64,000 nt of DNA, from positions 620,001 through 684,000 of the forward strand of contig NZ_JELR01000002.1 in assembly GCF_000708675.1 (NCBI RefSeq), in the 5' to 3' direction. This document shows positions 1 through 9,567 of the stretch, one piece after another. The notes beneath the pieces are model-generated. The model was not told the DNA's origin. It was given only the letters and a program-made list of their open reading frames with translations, and searched no databases. This DNA comes from Microbulbifer sp. HZ11. Lineage in GTDB: Bacteria; Pseudomonadota; Gammaproteobacteria; Pseudomonadales; Cellvibrionaceae. Positions within the stretch are counted from its first letter, which is position 1. Each line of letters starts with the position of its first letter. A program made the translations under genes and the position numbers.

Positions 1-2
1 CT

Positions 3-269
3 CACACCACCTTCCTTTTCGAAAAGATCAACTTCCTGATGGACTCCACCCAGGGCTTTATCAGCATCGAGCAGAACAAGATCATCAAAATTTTCTCCAT
101 CGCCGCCGTCGTCTTCCTGCCCCCCACCATGGTGGCGAGTATTTACGGCATGAACTTCGAACATATGCCGGAACTCGAGTGGCTGCTGGGCTACCCCTGG
201 GCGCTGTTGTTGATGTTGATGGCGGGTATGGCGCCTTATCTCTATTTCAAAAAGAAAGGCTGGCTCTAA
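3..269 (+). CDS. corA: Magnesium transporter CorA, C-terminal part (cut by window edge)
   Basis: C-terminal end of a CorA-family Mg2+/Co2+ channel. The frame is open from the first bases, before the first ATG at 39, so the gene starts outside the window. Seen: a first transmembrane helix ending in the family signature YGMNF, a short periplasmic loop with acidic residues, a second helix and a basic Lys-rich tail (YFKKKGWL), which is how CorA proteins end. The pentameric inner-membrane channel imports divalent cations. The stop is followed by a large hairpin repeat that may end the transcript. Confidence 0.93.
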   Translation, partial: HTTFLFEKINFLMDSTQGFISIEQNKIIKIFSIAAVVFLPPTMVASIYGMNFEHMPELEWLLGYPWALLLMLMAGMAPYLYFKKKGWL

Positions 270-293
270 ATAATCACAATTCTCAGATGCGAA

Positions 294-424
294 GGCGGCG
301 ATGCCGGGTAGGCCCCTGCAAGACCTTCTGCGAGAGGGACCTCGCAGAAGAGCCCCCATGGATGGGTTTTCGGGGGGGCGCCTAGCTCGTGTCTTGCAGG
401 GGCCTACCCGGCAACGTCGCCGCC
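294..424. repeat. Stem-variable hairpin repeat, copy 1
   Basis: Large inverted repeat between corA and the gene at 520. Arms 308-324 and 391-407 are perfectly complementary (GTAGGCCCCTGCAAGAC against its reverse complement), extended outward by GC-rich pairing to 294 and 424. Inside lies a second hairpin (CTTCTGCGAG 325-334 with CTCGCAGAAG 341-350), then the conserved asymmetric core GAGCCCCCATGGATGGGTT at 350-368. The same core recurs in other copies with different outer arms. It could act as a terminator or RNA-processing site; the function is not shown. Confidence 0.85.
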
Positions 425-519
425 ACAACCCTTTACAAAGCGACCACCAAATTCACCGCCAGCTGCTAACCTTTATGGGTAAAACGGGATAAAGGTCATT
501 GCAGGGAAGCAGGGCAATA

Positions 520-1218
520 ATGGCGACGTCGGACGGCAACAATCCAGGAAAAACCAGCACCAAACCCTTCCATATGCGCCGCTGGCTCAGCATCCAGCAA
601 GCAGTCGATCACCTGAGCGCGCTCTCTGAAGACCCTCTCACCAGCGACGACCTCGCCAGCCTCGCCGAAGATCATCAACTCGACCTCTACTGGTACCGCC
701 CCGGCCAGAAACTGGCCTACCTCGACAAACCCGGCTGGGGCACCATCGAACTCACCCAGCCCCTGCGCCTGTGCCCCGAACACAACAGTGATTGGCGCGC
801 CATTGTCGGCATTTTGCGCCAGCGCCCCGCGCTGCCCGCAGAAGAAAATGACACGCCCACGCTGGTAGACGGCGACGGTAATCGTCTGCGTATCGCTTTC
901 GATTTCAACAATCGTCCGGAGCCTTTCAGCGCACGCTGGTACCCCAATTACGCCGAACTGGTGGTACGACGCCGCGATCTGGACCGGCTGGAAGGTCAAC
1001 TCTTCAGCGATGAAGACGAGCAATCTCTGGAGCCAGAACTGCTGCTGGATGTGATCTGGCAGTTGGAACAGATGGCGATGGAAAACGGAGCAAACCGCGG
1101 ATCTGCCCATGATCTGAACTGGCTCACCCACCAACTGAGTGACCGCACCAAGCTCGACCCGAGCCTACTCGGTAAGGTTCTCAACGCAGCTGAGCGCCAG
1201 CACGCAACCCACCACTAA
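520..1218 (+). CDS. Hypothetical protein, 232 aa
   Basis: No family recognised. The ATG at 520 was chosen over the in-frame TTG at 499 because a purine-rich CAGGG lies about 8 nt upstream. The product is acidic and soluble-looking, without signal peptide or membrane helix. It has a Trp/Tyr-rich middle (LYWYRPGQ, ARWYPNYAEL) and Leu-rich amphipathic helices near the C terminus (LLLDVIWQLEQM), a two-part layout that may hold a small binding domain. Coding is supported by strong GC3 bias throughout. It is monocistronic between hairpin repeat copy 1 and the cytochrome b561 gene. Confidence 0.75.
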   Translation: MATSDGNNPGKTSTKPFHMRRWLSIQQAVDHLSALSEDPLTSDDLASLAEDHQLDLYWYRPGQKLAYLDKPGWGTIELTQPLRLCPEHNSDWRAIVGILRQRPALPAEENDTPTLVDGDGNRLRIAFDFNNRPEPFSARWYPNYAELVVRRRDLDRLEGQLFSDEDEQSLEPELLLDVIWQLEQMAMENGANRGSAHDLNWLTHQLSDRTKLDPSLLGKVLNAAERQHATHH

Positions 1219-1362
1219 TCCCGCCCTGCCCCTCAGATAGCTGTACTCGCCCGAACAGCAGGCGCTCTTGCGATTTTTTCGAAGAATTCTTACAGCTTTT
1301 TGCGCTAGTCCCTGCCGGGAAAATTTTTATAATCCCCTTCCATTAAAACTGAGTCTGCCCTG

Positions 1363-1947
1363 ATGGAGGCCCCCCCCGTGCAGTCCCGAAACAGTAATTC
1401 CCATTACGGCTGGGTCGCCGTCGCGTTTCACTGGCTGATGGCACCGGTCATCATCGGCATGTTTGCTCTCGGCTGGTGGATGGTCGGGCTCGGGTATTAC
1501 GACCCCTGGTATCGCCAGGGGCCAGACATACACAAGTCTGTTGGCATTCTGTTGCTGATACTGCTGTTGGCACGCCTGCTGTGGCGTGCAGTAAATACCG
1601 CTCCAAATCCGGAACCGGCGCCGCGCTGGCAACAGCGCGCAGCAAGTGCAGCCCATGGCGCCCTCTATTTGCTGCTGATTGTCATATGTCTCACCGGCTA
1701 CCTGATTTCCACCGCCGATGGTCGAGCCATTGAAGTGTTCAATTGGTTTCGTGTGCCGGCGACGATTCAGGGGCTGGAAAATCAGGAGGATATTGCCGGC
1801 ACCCTCCATGAGTGGCTGGCGTGGACGCTGATGGGGCTGGTACTGCTGCACGGGCTTGCGGCCTTCAAGCACCACTTCGTCAACAAAGACAATACCCTGC
1901 GCAAAATGCTGGGGCTGGGGCCCAAAACTGGTTCACTGAACCGCTGA
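1363..1947 (+). CDS. Cytochrome b561 (YceJ/CybB type)
   Basis: Four-helix inner-membrane dihaem b-type cytochrome, 194 aa, the usual length. Family features: HWLMAP in helix 1, DIHKSVG before helix 2, an Ala-rich third segment (YLLLIVICLTGYLIS) and the helix 4 histidines in LHEWLAW and LLHGLAAFKHHF, which supply the haem ligands. Members move electrons between the quinone pool and partner proteins. It lies 57 bp upstream of a yceI-type gene in the same orientation, the conserved yceJ-yceI arrangement, so the two probably form an operon. The ATG at 1363 has little Shine-Dalgarno sequence; an in-frame GTG at 1378 is possible. Confidence 0.9.
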   Translation: MEAPPVQSRNSNSHYGWVAVAFHWLMAPVIIGMFALGWWMVGLGYYDPWYRQGPDIHKSVGILLLILLLARLLWRAVNTAPNPEPAPRWQQRAASAAHGALYLLLIVICLTGYLISTADGRAIEVFNWFRVPATIQGLENQEDIAGTLHEWLAWTLMGLVLLHGLAAFKHHFVNKDNTLRKMLGLGPKTGSLNR

Positions 1948-2004
1948 TACCAAAACGTTACTGTCACTAACCAACATACCGTTAACCCACAAAGGAAATA
2001 CTCC

Positions 2005-2583
2005 ATGAAAAAATTCGCTTCGTTGCTGTTCGCGGCACTGGTTGCCAGCACCATCGGCACTTCCGTTCAGGCTGCCGACTACCAGTTCGACACCAAGGGC
2101 GCCCACGCGTTTATCCAGTTCCGGATCAAGCACCTGGGCTACAGCTGGCTGTACGGCCGCTTCGACAAGTTCGACGGCAGCTTCACCTACGATGAAGCCA
2201 AGCCGGAGGCTTCCACCGTTCAGGTCACTGTGGACACCGCCAGCCTGAACAGTAACCACGCGGAGCGCGACAAGCACCTGCGCGGTGACGACTTCCTGAA
2301 CGTGGCCAAGTACCCCACCGCCACCTTCAAAAGCACCAGCTTTGAACCCAAGGGCGATGGTAAAGCACTGCTGAAAGGCGACCTGACCCTGCACGGTGTG
2401 ACCAAGCCAATCACCATTGACGTTGAAGAAATCGGCGGCGGCAAGGACCCCTGGGGCGGCTACCGTCAGGGCTTCACCGGCAAGACCGAATTCAAACTGA
2501 AAGACTTCGGTATCGACTACGACCTGGGTCCGGCTTCCCAAACCGTGGAAATGATTCTGGATGTGGAAGGCATCCGTCAGTAA
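2005..2583 (+). CDS. yceI: YceI family periplasmic lipid-binding protein
   Basis: 192-aa secreted protein with a clear signal peptide ([20 protein letters not shown], cleavage after VQA). The mature part is the YceI beta-barrel, with motifs [15 protein letters not shown] near the start, [14 protein letters not shown] and YPTATF in the middle, and [12 protein letters not shown] towards the end. Family members carry a polyprenyl or long-chain isoprenoid in the barrel. AAGGAAA sits 9 nt before the ATG. Probably cotranscribed with the upstream cytochrome b561, and followed by a good intrinsic terminator. Confidence 0.95.
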   Translation: MKKFASLLFAALVASTIGTSVQAADYQFDTKGAHAFIQFRIKHLGYSWLYGRFDKFDGSFTYDEAKPEASTVQVTVDTASLNSNHAERDKHLRGDDFLNVAKYPTATFKSTSFEPKGDGKALLKGDLTLHGVTKPITIDVEEIGGGKDPWGGYRQGFTGKTEFKLKDFGIDYDLGPASQTVEMILDVEGIRQ

Positions 2584-2612
2584 GCCTTCGATTGCCGTCT
2601 CACAGGATGGAC

Positions 2613-2648
2613 AAGAAGCCCGGCCTTGGTGCCGGGTTTCTTGTTTTT
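2613..2648 (+). terminator. Intrinsic terminator after yceI
   Basis: Perfect stem AAGAAGCCCGGC (2613-2624) with GCCGGGTTTCTT (2631-2642), a 6-nt loop and a following GTTTTT tract. Confidence 0.85.
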
Positions 2649-2671
2649 GGGAAAAGATCTGGTGGATGGGA

Positions 2672-2754
2672 TTGGTGGATGCGCTGCGCTTATCCACCCT
2701 ACGGGTATGGCGCGTAGTTTATTCGTAGGGTGGATAAGCGCAGCGCATCCACCG
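2672..2754. repeat. Palindromic intergenic repeat (GGTGGATGCGCTGCGCTTAT type)
   Basis: Inverted copies of GGTGGATGCGCTGCGCTTAT + CCACCCTACG at 2672-2701 and 2727-2754, separated by about 25 bp, between convergent genes. The unit resembles a REP-like repeat that is common in intergenic DNA of many proteobacteria. It lies just past the 3' end of the symporter gene and could also end that transcript. Confidence 0.8.
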
Positions 2755-2762
2755 ATTTGCCA

Positions 2763-4187
2763 CTATGCGTTGACGGTACGCCCAACAGGCTCTCGAGCGA
2801 CAAAGTAACCCACAGCGTAAACCACAAGCCCCATCAGAATCCCCGGCATTCCTTCGTAGATATGCGCATGCCAGCCGAGCCAGCGCCAGATTAACGCTGT
2901 AGCCAATCCGAGCACACTCATCACAACCGCCAGTTTCTGGGAAGGTTTACCGCCAGCAGCCAGCACCATTAACAGCGGCGCAAACGCCGAGGCGAGCGCC
3001 GACCAGCTCATCACCACCAGGCTGAAAACACTCTGCTTATTCGCCAGCGCCCAGACTACTGCTGCTGCAGTAATACCTAGGGTCGCGATCTTCAGCAGGC
3101 GAGTATTTTCCGTGCGCTGAGGCAACAGATCGTGGGTCAGAGCCGCTGAACAGCTCAGCACCAGAGAATCCGCGGTGGACATGGTCGCGGCAAAAATGCC
3201 GGCGAGAATCAGACCTACCAAGACGGGCGACAACAACTCCATTGCCATCATCGGCAGCGCCAGCTCTGCATCAAAAGTGCCCGGATCATTCAGCAGGATT
3301 CGCGACAACATGCCAACACCGGTCGCCATAAAGTAAAAAATGGTGAACCATAGGTAGTACCAGCAACGTGCCTGTAGCATGCGCCCGGAATCATTCAGGG
3401 CCATAAAGCGCACCATCACATGGGGCTGGCCTACCACGGAGATACCCGCGAACAACCAGCTCAACGCAAACAGCACACCGCCGGCAACACCGGGTAACAG
3501 CAGGTCCTGTGGATACCAGTTGAGGAAGCCCTCCACCTGCCCCATCTGCTGCCAGGCAGCGCCGATCCCCCCCACCGATTGCGTCGCCACAATCAGTAGA
3601 ATACTCATGGCGACCACCATCACCATCGACTGGGCCGCATCGGTCCAGATGGACGCGCGAATCCCCCCGGCAAGACAATAGGCCGCAACAATCACGCCAC
3701 CGATCACCGCACCGCTCCAGATCGGAAGGTCCAGCACTACGTACAGCGCTTTACTGCCGGCCACCAACTGGGCACTGGCATAAGCAAGAAGAAAAAGAAG
3801 AGAGAGAATTCCGGCGAGCTTCTGCCAGTGACCGAACCGCGTGCCCTGCCAGCAGGCCAGTACGCCGGCGTAGCTGGATTCGCCGCTGCGCCTGGCCGCC
3901 TCGCGCAGGTTTTTGTGCATCCACAGGGAACCGAGGAAATCCCCGAGTATCCACCCCAGCATCAGCCAGATGGAAGCGAGGCCGGTGGCGTAGGTGTAAC
4001 CAATCACACCGATAAACATATAACCGCTGTTATTGGTAGCCACCGCAGAAAGCCCCACCAGCATCGGCGAGACATCCTGGCTCGCGAGATAGTAGTCTTT
4101 TTTGGTGCCGCGGCTTTTGCGGTAGGAGCTGACTCCTACCGCAGCGAATAGCGAAAGAAAAAACAGGAAACTGATCAGCACGTCCAT
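2763..4187 (-). CDS. Sodium:solute symporter (SSS/PutP family)
   Basis: 474-aa inner-membrane transporter with about 13 hydrophobic helices. It starts MDVLISFLFFLSLFAAVG and has typical SSS elements: KDYYLASQDVSPMLVGLSAVATNNSGYMFIG in the first helices, RASIWTDAAQ in the middle and ATMSTADSLVLSCSAALTHDL, which contains the conserved sodium-site serines. The substrate cannot be read from sequence. Location as the last gene of the ectoine gene run makes a compatible solute or its precursor plausible (inference). It begins 85 bp after the TPR gene. PutP-like proline or other organic-acid uptake are alternatives. Confidence 0.88.
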   Translation of the reverse strand: MDVLISFLFFLSLFAAVGVSSYRKSRGTKKDYYLASQDVSPMLVGLSAVATNNSGYMFIGVIGYTYATGLASIWLMLGWILGDFLGSLWMHKNLREAARRSGESSYAGVLACWQGTRFGHWQKLAGILSLLFLLAYASAQLVAGSKALYVVLDLPIWSGAVIGGVIVAAYCLAGGIRASIWTDAAQSMVMVVAMSILLIVATQSVGGIGAAWQQMGQVEGFLNWYPQDLLLPGVAGGVLFALSWLFAGISVVGQPHVMVRFMALNDSGRMLQARCWYYLWFTIFYFMATGVGMLSRILLNDPGTFDAELALPMMAMELLSPVLVGLILAGIFAATMSTADSLVLSCSAALTHDLLPQRTENTRLLKIATLGITAAAVVWALANKQSVFSLVVMSWSALASAFAPLLMVLAAGGKPSQKLAVVMSVLGLATALIWRWLGWHAHIYEGMPGILMGLVVYAVGYFVAREPVGRTVNA

Positions 4188-4272
4188 TCCCCCTAAGCAG
4201 TTTGTTTGTTATTGAAATTTTTCGTAGCGGCCCACATCGTTTTTATTTTCGGCGCGGGATTTACCTGCAGCG

Positions 4273-5280
4273 CTAACGCGGTTCCTCAGGCTTACCGCCA
4301 GACTCGGACTGGATCCCGAGCAGCGCTGCGAACTCTTCCGAGCCGTAGAGTCCATTTAACGCTGAATCCTCCAGCGCCTCATCCCGATAGGCCGGGGAGA
4401 TATCCAGAGCCTTCTGCAGATAGCTGATGGACTCTTCCCACTGCTCGAGATAGGCGTAGGCACAGGCTAACTGGTAATAGGCATTGCCGTTCTGACTGTC
4501 GATCTGCAGCGCCTGCAGGCACAGATTGATGGCCCACTGTGGCTCGTCCAGCTCCAGTACTGCATCCGCCTTGTAGGTGAGGGCTTCGCCGTCGTCCTGA
4601 CGCAACTTGAGGATCTGGTCATACACCGCAATTTTACCCGTGGGCGTCTGTTCGCGGCCGGCGCGCAGCCAAAGGGAGTGGATTTCCTGGGTCAACTCAA
4701 TCTCGTCCCGGTTATCCTCGATATGCTGAGTCTTTTCAGACAGTTGCTCTTCAATGCTACGCAGACGCGCCTCGTACTGCTCCACCAGGCTGGAGATTTC
4801 CTGATTGGCAAGGGTGTGTACCTTTTCCTTCACATCCCGGATAGAGGTCCAGCCCATGATCACCAGCAGGGAACTGAATCCGGCGATCAGGTAAAAGAAA
4901 TAGGTGATGGTATCGGTGGCATAGGTGATCGCCTTGTCGGCGGCGCTCAACTGACGATCGACAATATTTTCGGTCAGGGAGACTTTCTGCGCAGCCATAT
5001 CGACACGCAACTGCTTCAGCTCATCCAGCACGTAGCGTTCAATAAATGGCGTGTACAGTGCTTTATCGAGTTTGTCCGCTTCCTCGGCAACCCGCTCAAG
5101 CTCTGCGAGTTTCTTCTGATTTGCCTCTTTTTCCTCGTCGCTGATGACCGGCGGTGGCACATCCGTATCTTGCTGCGCCAGAGCCAGGTGAGCCGGGAAA
5201 AAACCACCGGCCACAACCAACACTGCCGCCAGCAAAGCTGACGGCAGTTTCGGGCACAGGCTAGCGGTTACGCGGCGCAT
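4273..5280 (-). CDS. Membrane-anchored coiled-coil/TPR protein
   Basis: 335 aa. Signal peptide-like N terminus (LLAAVLVVAGGFFPAHLALA), a Lys/Glu-rich helical part, one transmembrane segment (ITYFFYLIAGFSSLLVIMGW, about residues 135-155), a coiled coil (QYEARLRSIEEQLSEKTQHIE) and three TPR-like units towards the C terminus (NGNAYYQLACAYAYLEQWEE, ISYLQKALDISPAYRDEAL). Its start overlaps the end of ask by 13 bp, suggesting translational coupling with the ectoine operon. No enzymatic motif; probably a protein-protein interaction protein. It is not a standard ectoine operon member. Confidence 0.8.
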   Translation of the reverse strand: MRRVTASLCPKLPSALLAAVLVVAGGFFPAHLALAQQDTDVPPPVISDEEKEANQKKLAELERVAEEADKLDKALYTPFIERYVLDELKQLRVDMAAQKVSLTENIVDRQLSAADKAITYATDTITYFFYLIAGFSSLLVIMGWTSIRDVKEKVHTLANQEISSLVEQYEARLRSIEEQLSEKTQHIEDNRDEIELTQEIHSLWLRAGREQTPTGKIAVYDQILKLRQDDGEALTYKADAVLELDEPQWAINLCLQALQIDSQNGNAYYQLACAYAYLEQWEESISYLQKALDISPAYRDEALEDSALNGLYGSEEFAALLGIQSESGGKPEEPR

Positions 5281-6713
5281 ATGGCTTCGCCATGTTCATG
5301 GACTTCCACCAGTGCGGCGTGCAGGCTTTTGACGGCGCTTTCGTAATCGCTCTCGTCGATTACAAACTGCATGTCCACCTGACGCATGGATTGGTGCACG
5401 GCCAGAATACTGATCGCCGAGTTGGCCAGTGCGCCAACCGCGCGGGACAACATGCCAGAGACTTTCATGTCGCTACCAATGGCGGAAACCACTGCCACCT
5501 TGCGCACCTGAATGTCACAATCCGGGAACAACTCGCCAATGGCTTTTTTGATGCGCTTGACGGTTTTCAGATTGTTGCTCAGGTAGTGCGTAATGGTATT
5601 GGCGTTGGTGTCCTTGGTCACGACGCTGCCTTTAAAGCGCGCAATGATTTCATTAATCGCCCGGTCGTAGCTGGTCATGCTGCCCATCATGTCCTGATCG
5701 AAACATTCAACAGCATAGATGTTTTTACGCCCCGCGATGATTTCCACCCGCGGTGTGTCGCTTACATAGTCGCCAGTAACCAGGGTGCCCCGGTGTTCCG
5801 GCTCAAAGGTATTCATCACACGCAGGGGGATCTCCTGCTGACGTAGACCTTTTGCCGCACGCGGGTGAATGGCTTCCATACCCAGGTTGGCCAATTGATC
5901 CGCCACATCGTAGTTGGTGCGACCGATGGGCACCGCCTGCTCTTCACCTACCAGGCGCGGATCGGCACTGCTCAGGTGATATTCCTTGTGAATGATCGCT
6001 TCGCTGGCGCCGGTAATTACCGCAATACGGCTGAAGGTCATCTCGCTGTAGCCGCGGGCGAAGGTTTTCATCAGGCCGTCGGCGGTGTGCGCATAGCCGG
6101 TGGCGATGGGCAGTTCGGTATCAAAATCCACATCGGCAAAAGCGCGCTCGATGCGCTGATCCAGGGTCAGGTGTTCGCCATCACGCCAACCGGTCAGGTC
6201 CACAAAGCGCGCATTGATACCTTCCTGCTTCAGCAGCTGCGCCATATTCCAGGCACTGTGTGCTTCCCCAAGGCTGGCAAGCATTTCGCTGACCACGTCC
6301 AGATGCCCCTCCAGGGCGAAGTGGCCGTGCTGACACACCCGCTCAAGGTCCGCCAGGCAATTGGCCGCGTCGTCCAGACGCTCACCGATAAAACCATTGG
6401 CCTTGGCCAGGGTCACTTCATCGTCAAACAGCTCTGCGTTCACTTCTTCCATGCGCGCACGCAGGCCGGCAACGGCGTCAGACCACTCGCGCTCGTCATC
6501 GGCACCCGCGAACAGGGCAAAAATACCCGGGCGACCGGATTTTTTGTGTTCCAGCAGCATATCGGTGATGCCGCCATAGGCAGAAACAACGAAAACACGG
6601 CGGTAAAGGCCTTCCGCTTTCGCCTTGCCATTTTTGAGAATGATGTTGTCGCGTACCGCGCGATAGTCACTCATGGACGTACCGCCGATCTTTTCAACCG
6701 TATGTGCTTTCAT
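5268..6713 (-). CDS. ask: Aspartate kinase, ectoine-specific type (Ask_Ect)
   Basis: Phosphorylates L-aspartate, the first step towards aspartate semialdehyde used by EctB. 481 aa from the chosen ATG at 6713 (MKAHTVEKIGGTSMS), preceded by AAGGA; the frame stays open upstream to 6875 but the ATG at 6824 has no ribosome site. Kinase motif KIGGTSMS near the N terminus, FVVSAYGGITDMLL, ITGASEAIIHKEYHLSSADPRLV in the catalytic half, and two ACT regulatory units at the C terminus (KVAVVSAIGSDMKVSGMLSRA, AISILAVHQSMRQVDMQFVI). This dedicated isoenzyme is typical of ectABC-ask operons and is usually relieved of amino-acid feedback. Confidence 0.95.
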   Translation of the reverse strand: MKAHTVEKIGGTSMSDYRAVRDNIILKNGKAKAEGLYRRVFVVSAYGGITDMLLEHKKSGRPGIFALFAGADDEREWSDAVAGLRARMEEVNAELFDDEVTLAKANGFIGERLDDAANCLADLERVCQHGHFALEGHLDVVSEMLASLGEAHSAWNMAQLLKQEGINARFVDLTGWRDGEHLTLDQRIERAFADVDFDTELPIATGYAHTADGLMKTFARGYSEMTFSRIAVITGASEAIIHKEYHLSSADPRLVGEEQAVPIGRTNYDVADQLANLGMEAIHPRAAKGLRQQEIPLRVMNTFEPEHRGTLVTGDYVSDTPRVEIIAGRKNIYAVECFDQDMMGSMTSYDRAINEIIARFKGSVVTKDTNANTITHYLSNNLKTVKRIKKAIGELFPDCDIQVRKVAVVSAIGSDMKVSGMLSRAVGALANSAISILAVHQSMRQVDMQFVIDESDYESAVKSLHAALVEVHEHGEAICAA

Positions 6714-6846
6714 GGAATCCTTGCGTTGACCGTTTTCGAGTTTCAAGTTGGGAGCACCGCGACTGTTGCCAGTATCAAAATATTCCCGGGTGGTGCTCCA
6801 AAACTCCGCTGCCTTGTTGTGCATTGCGATGACGTTGGCGACCGGC

Positions 6847-7251
6847 TTATTTTTCGTCCTGTACCTCTTCCGCATCCAGCTCGTAGGCGCCTTCCGCGTT
6901 GTGCACTTCTTTACCGTGTAGAGGAGGGTTGAATACGCAGGCCATTTTCATTTCAGACTTGGCTTTGAGTACGTGCTTGTCGTTCTTGTCCAGAATATAG
7001 ATGGTGCCCGGAGTGATCTCGTGAACCACGCCGTCGTCTTCCGCCATCACGGAACCTTCACCGGAAATGCAGTACACAGACTCCAGGTGGTTCTGGTAGT
7101 GCAGGTGCAGGTCGGCACCTTCATAAATGGTGGTGATGTGAAACGAGAAACCCATATTGTCGTTTTTCAGCAGCAGGCGGGTGCTCTCCCAGCCCTCAGA
7201 TACAATACGACGATCTGTTTTTTCGGCTTCTTGCAGTTTTCTTACGATCAT
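6847..7251 (-). CDS. ectC: L-ectoine synthase
   Basis: 134-aa cupin enzyme that cyclises N-gamma-acetyl-2,4-diaminobutyrate to ectoine in the cytoplasm. Full length, starting [16 protein letters not shown] and containing [18 protein letters not shown] and the cupin core [18 protein letters not shown] followed by [18 protein letters not shown], with the conserved Glu, Tyr and His of the metal site. Third gene of the ect operon, 115 bp after ectB and 133 bp before the ask start. Confidence 0.97.
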   Translation of the reverse strand: MIVRKLQEAEKTDRRIVSEGWESTRLLLKNDNMGFSFHITTIYEGADLHLHYQNHLESVYCISGEGSVMAEDDGVVHEITPGTIYILDKNDKHVLKAKSEMKMACVFNPPLHGKEVHNAEGAYELDAEEVQDEK

Positions 7252-7366
7252 TGCTAACTCTTACTCAATCTTTCTAAATTAGGTCTTCAGTGCGCTCTTC
7301 AGCGTGAGCGCTGTAAAACGGCCTGCATAACAAACGCCGGCCGGGTTTTCACAAAGCGAGTGAGGA

Positions 7367-8695
7367 TCAGGCGGCACCGGCAAGGGTGTTGTCTTGCTGA
7401 TCTGATTCATCGGCAAAGAAGTCGTGCTCTTCCGGAACGTCTTCGCCTTTCAGTACTTTGGCGACCGCCGCTTCCACGATGTCCAGCGCCTTGGTCAGGT
7501 TCTCATCGCTGATGGTCAGCGGACACAGGGTTTTCACTACGTGGTCGTCGGCACCACTGGTCTCGATCACCAGCCCGTTGCGGAAGGCTTCGGTGGTGAT
7601 CTTGTCGGCCAGCTCGCCGCTTACGCAGTTGAGACCGCGGAACATACCGCGACCGCGGGTGGTCATGTTGCCGTCGCCGTATTTGTCGACAATGGCCTGC
7701 AGGCGCTTCTCGATGTACTCGCCCTTGCGCAGTACTTCCTTGGCAAACTTGTCATCGCTCCAGAAGTGCTTGATGGCAGCAGTGGCAGTCACAAACGCCA
7801 GGTTGTTGCCGCGGAAGGTGCCGTTGTGCTCGCCCGGTTTCCACTGGTCCAGCTCCGGCTTCATCAGCACTACCGCGAACGGCAGTCCGTAACCACTGAG
7901 AGATTTGGACAGGGTCACGATGTCCGGAACAATGCCCGCTTCCTCAAAGCTGAAGTAGCTGCCGGTACGACCACAGCCCGCCTGAATGTCGTCGACGATC
8001 AGCAGCACGTCGTGCTTCTTACACACGTCCTGCAGATTGCGCAGCCACTCGACGCTGGCAGCATTGATACCACCCTCGCCCTGTACGGTTTCTACCAGCA
8101 CTGCTGCGGGGTGGTCGACACCACTGGAGGAATCGCTGAGGACCTTGTCGAGATACGCGGTGGTATCGAACTCATCACCCAGGTAGCCGTCGTACGGCAT
8201 ACGCGCCACGCTGCTCATGCTCACACCGGAGGCACCACGGTGGTGGGAGTTACCAGTTGCGGCCAGCGCCCCCAGGCTGCAGCCATGGAAACCGTTAGTG
8301 AAGGAAATGATGTTCTCGCGGCCTTTATATTTACGGGCTATCTTCAGTGCCGCTTCCACCGCGTTGGTACCGGTGGGGCCGGTAAACTGCATCACGTAAC
8401 TCAGGTCGCGCGGCTTCAGGATGTTCTCGTAGAAGGCTTCCAGAAATTCGCGCTTGGCCTTGGTATGCAGATCCAGACCGTGGGTGATGCCATCCTGCTG
8501 GATGTACTCCAGCAGCGCTTCCTTGAAGATCGGATTGTTATGACCGTAATTCAGGGTGCCGGCGCCGGCGAGGAAGTCCAGGTACTGGTTGCCCTCCTCG
8601 TCGTACAGGTATTCACCCTGGGCCTTGTTGAAAACCCGCGGAAAAGCGCGGGCATAGCTCATTACTTCAGATTCAATCTCATCAAATACTTTCAT
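7367..8695 (-). CDS. ectB: Diaminobutyrate-2-oxoglutarate transaminase (ectoine type)
   Basis: PLP enzyme converting aspartate semialdehyde plus glutamate to 2,4-diaminobutyrate. 442 aa from the ATG at 8695 ([19 protein letters not shown]), chosen because AAGGGTTG precedes it and the EctB family starts this way; the 14 extra upstream residues are dropped. Class III aminotransferase features: [49 protein letters not shown], and the PLP-lysine in [14 protein letters not shown]. Second gene of the operon. Confidence 0.97.
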   Translation of the reverse strand: MKVFDEIESEVMSYARAFPRVFNKAQGEYLYDEEGNQYLDFLAGAGTLNYGHNNPIFKEALLEYIQQDGITHGLDLHTKAKREFLEAFYENILKPRDLSYVMQFTGPTGTNAVEAALKIARKYKGRENIISFTNGFHGCSLGALAATGNSHHRGASGVSMSSVARMPYDGYLGDEFDTTAYLDKVLSDSSSGVDHPAAVLVETVQGEGGINAASVEWLRNLQDVCKKHDVLLIVDDIQAGCGRTGSYFSFEEAGIVPDIVTLSKSLSGYGLPFAVVLMKPELDQWKPGEHNGTFRGNNLAFVTATAAIKHFWSDDKFAKEVLRKGEYIEKRLQAIVDKYGDGNMTTRGRGMFRGLNCVSGELADKITTEAFRNGLVIETSGADDHVVKTLCPLTISDENLTKALDIVEAAVAKVLKGEDVPEEHDFFADESDQQDNTLAGAA

Positions 8696-8788
8696 TGTGC
8701 AACCCTTGTTCAGTGGCTGAAAAAAATCAAAAAACAAATATGGAAATCGGGACTTTTTACTAACGCGTGTGCAGAGAGCGGCTACCGC

Positions 8789-9406
8789 TCAACGGGCCCC
8801 GCCCGCCTGCGCCGCAGACACGTCAAACGGACCAATGCGCAGCAACATTTCACTGTCGTGCTGGCCGTTGAAGTGGCGGTCGCGATCGAACATCACCGAT
8901 TCCGCAAGGCCGGCGTCGAGCTTGCGCGCCAGGCTGCGGAACAGCGCCCAGGAGGCGTCGTTATCCGGGGTGATGGTGGTCTCCAGGTGCGTCACCTGCT
9001 TGCAGGCGGGACGCGCGAGAATCTCGCGCAGCATGCGGCTGGCCAGCCCCATCCCACGACCGTTTTCCGCCACCGCCACCTGCCAGATAAACAGGGTCTC
9101 GGGGCGCTCGGGGATGATGTAGCCGGAGATAAAACCCACCAGCTCGCCATTCAGTTCGGACGCCACGCTGGTGGCGGCAAAATGGCTGGCCTGCAGTAGG
9201 TTGCAGTAGAGGGAATTGGTATCCAGGGGCGGGCAGTTCCCGATCAGCTGATGCACATTGGCACCATCCTCACTGACCGGGCGGCGCAGCTGAACCTGGG
9301 CACTCCGCTCGACTGAACCGCCAGCTCTGGGAGTGTCCGCCGGCTGCGCCAGCTGTACCTTGTCGTCGATTGAGTCGTCTTCTTTCTGTTCGCTTGTCGC
9401 GCTCAA
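8789..9406 (-). CDS. ectA: L-2,4-diaminobutyrate acetyltransferase
   Basis: GNAT-fold enzyme acetylating the gamma-amino group of diaminobutyrate. 205 aa; the start is a TTG at 9404-9406 preceded by AAAGGT. The first 35 residues are a polar extension; the conserved domain begins at LRRPVSEDGANVHQLI. Family features: PPLDTNSLYCNLLQASHFA, IWQVAVAENGRGMGLASRML (acetyl-CoA loop) and LETTITPDNDASWALFRSLA. First gene of the ect operon, facing the ectR-like gene across a 205-bp control region. Confidence 0.96.
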   Translation of the reverse strand: MSATSEQKEDDSIDDKVQLAQPADTPRAGGSVERSAQVQLRRPVSEDGANVHQLIGNCPPLDTNSLYCNLLQASHFAATSVASELNGELVGFISGYIIPERPETLFIWQVAVAENGRGMGLASRMLREILARPACKQVTHLETTITPDNDASWALFRSLARKLDAGLAESVMFDRDRHFNGQHDSEMLLRIGPFDVSAAQAGGAR

Positions 9407-9567
9407 ACCAATACCTTTCGCTTAATTCTTTAGTCATCAAATTGTTAGAACAATATCAAATTTCCTTAACACACTTGGCAAAAAGCGGAACCCCGTCGTT
9501 AAAACCGTGTTCCGCTTGAAATTTGACCTTTTTCGCAAAAAGTTATTTACTGCTCTAAACAATTAAA

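Noticed and set aside
5865..6932. 355-codon plus-strand frame opposite ask and ectC
   Set aside because: Overlaps two real genes fully and has no plausible domain.
7424..9199. 591-codon open frame on the plus strand opposite ectB and ectA
   Set aside because: It runs antisense to two well-conserved ectoine genes and arises from their GC3 bias; no recognisable domain and no ribosome site.
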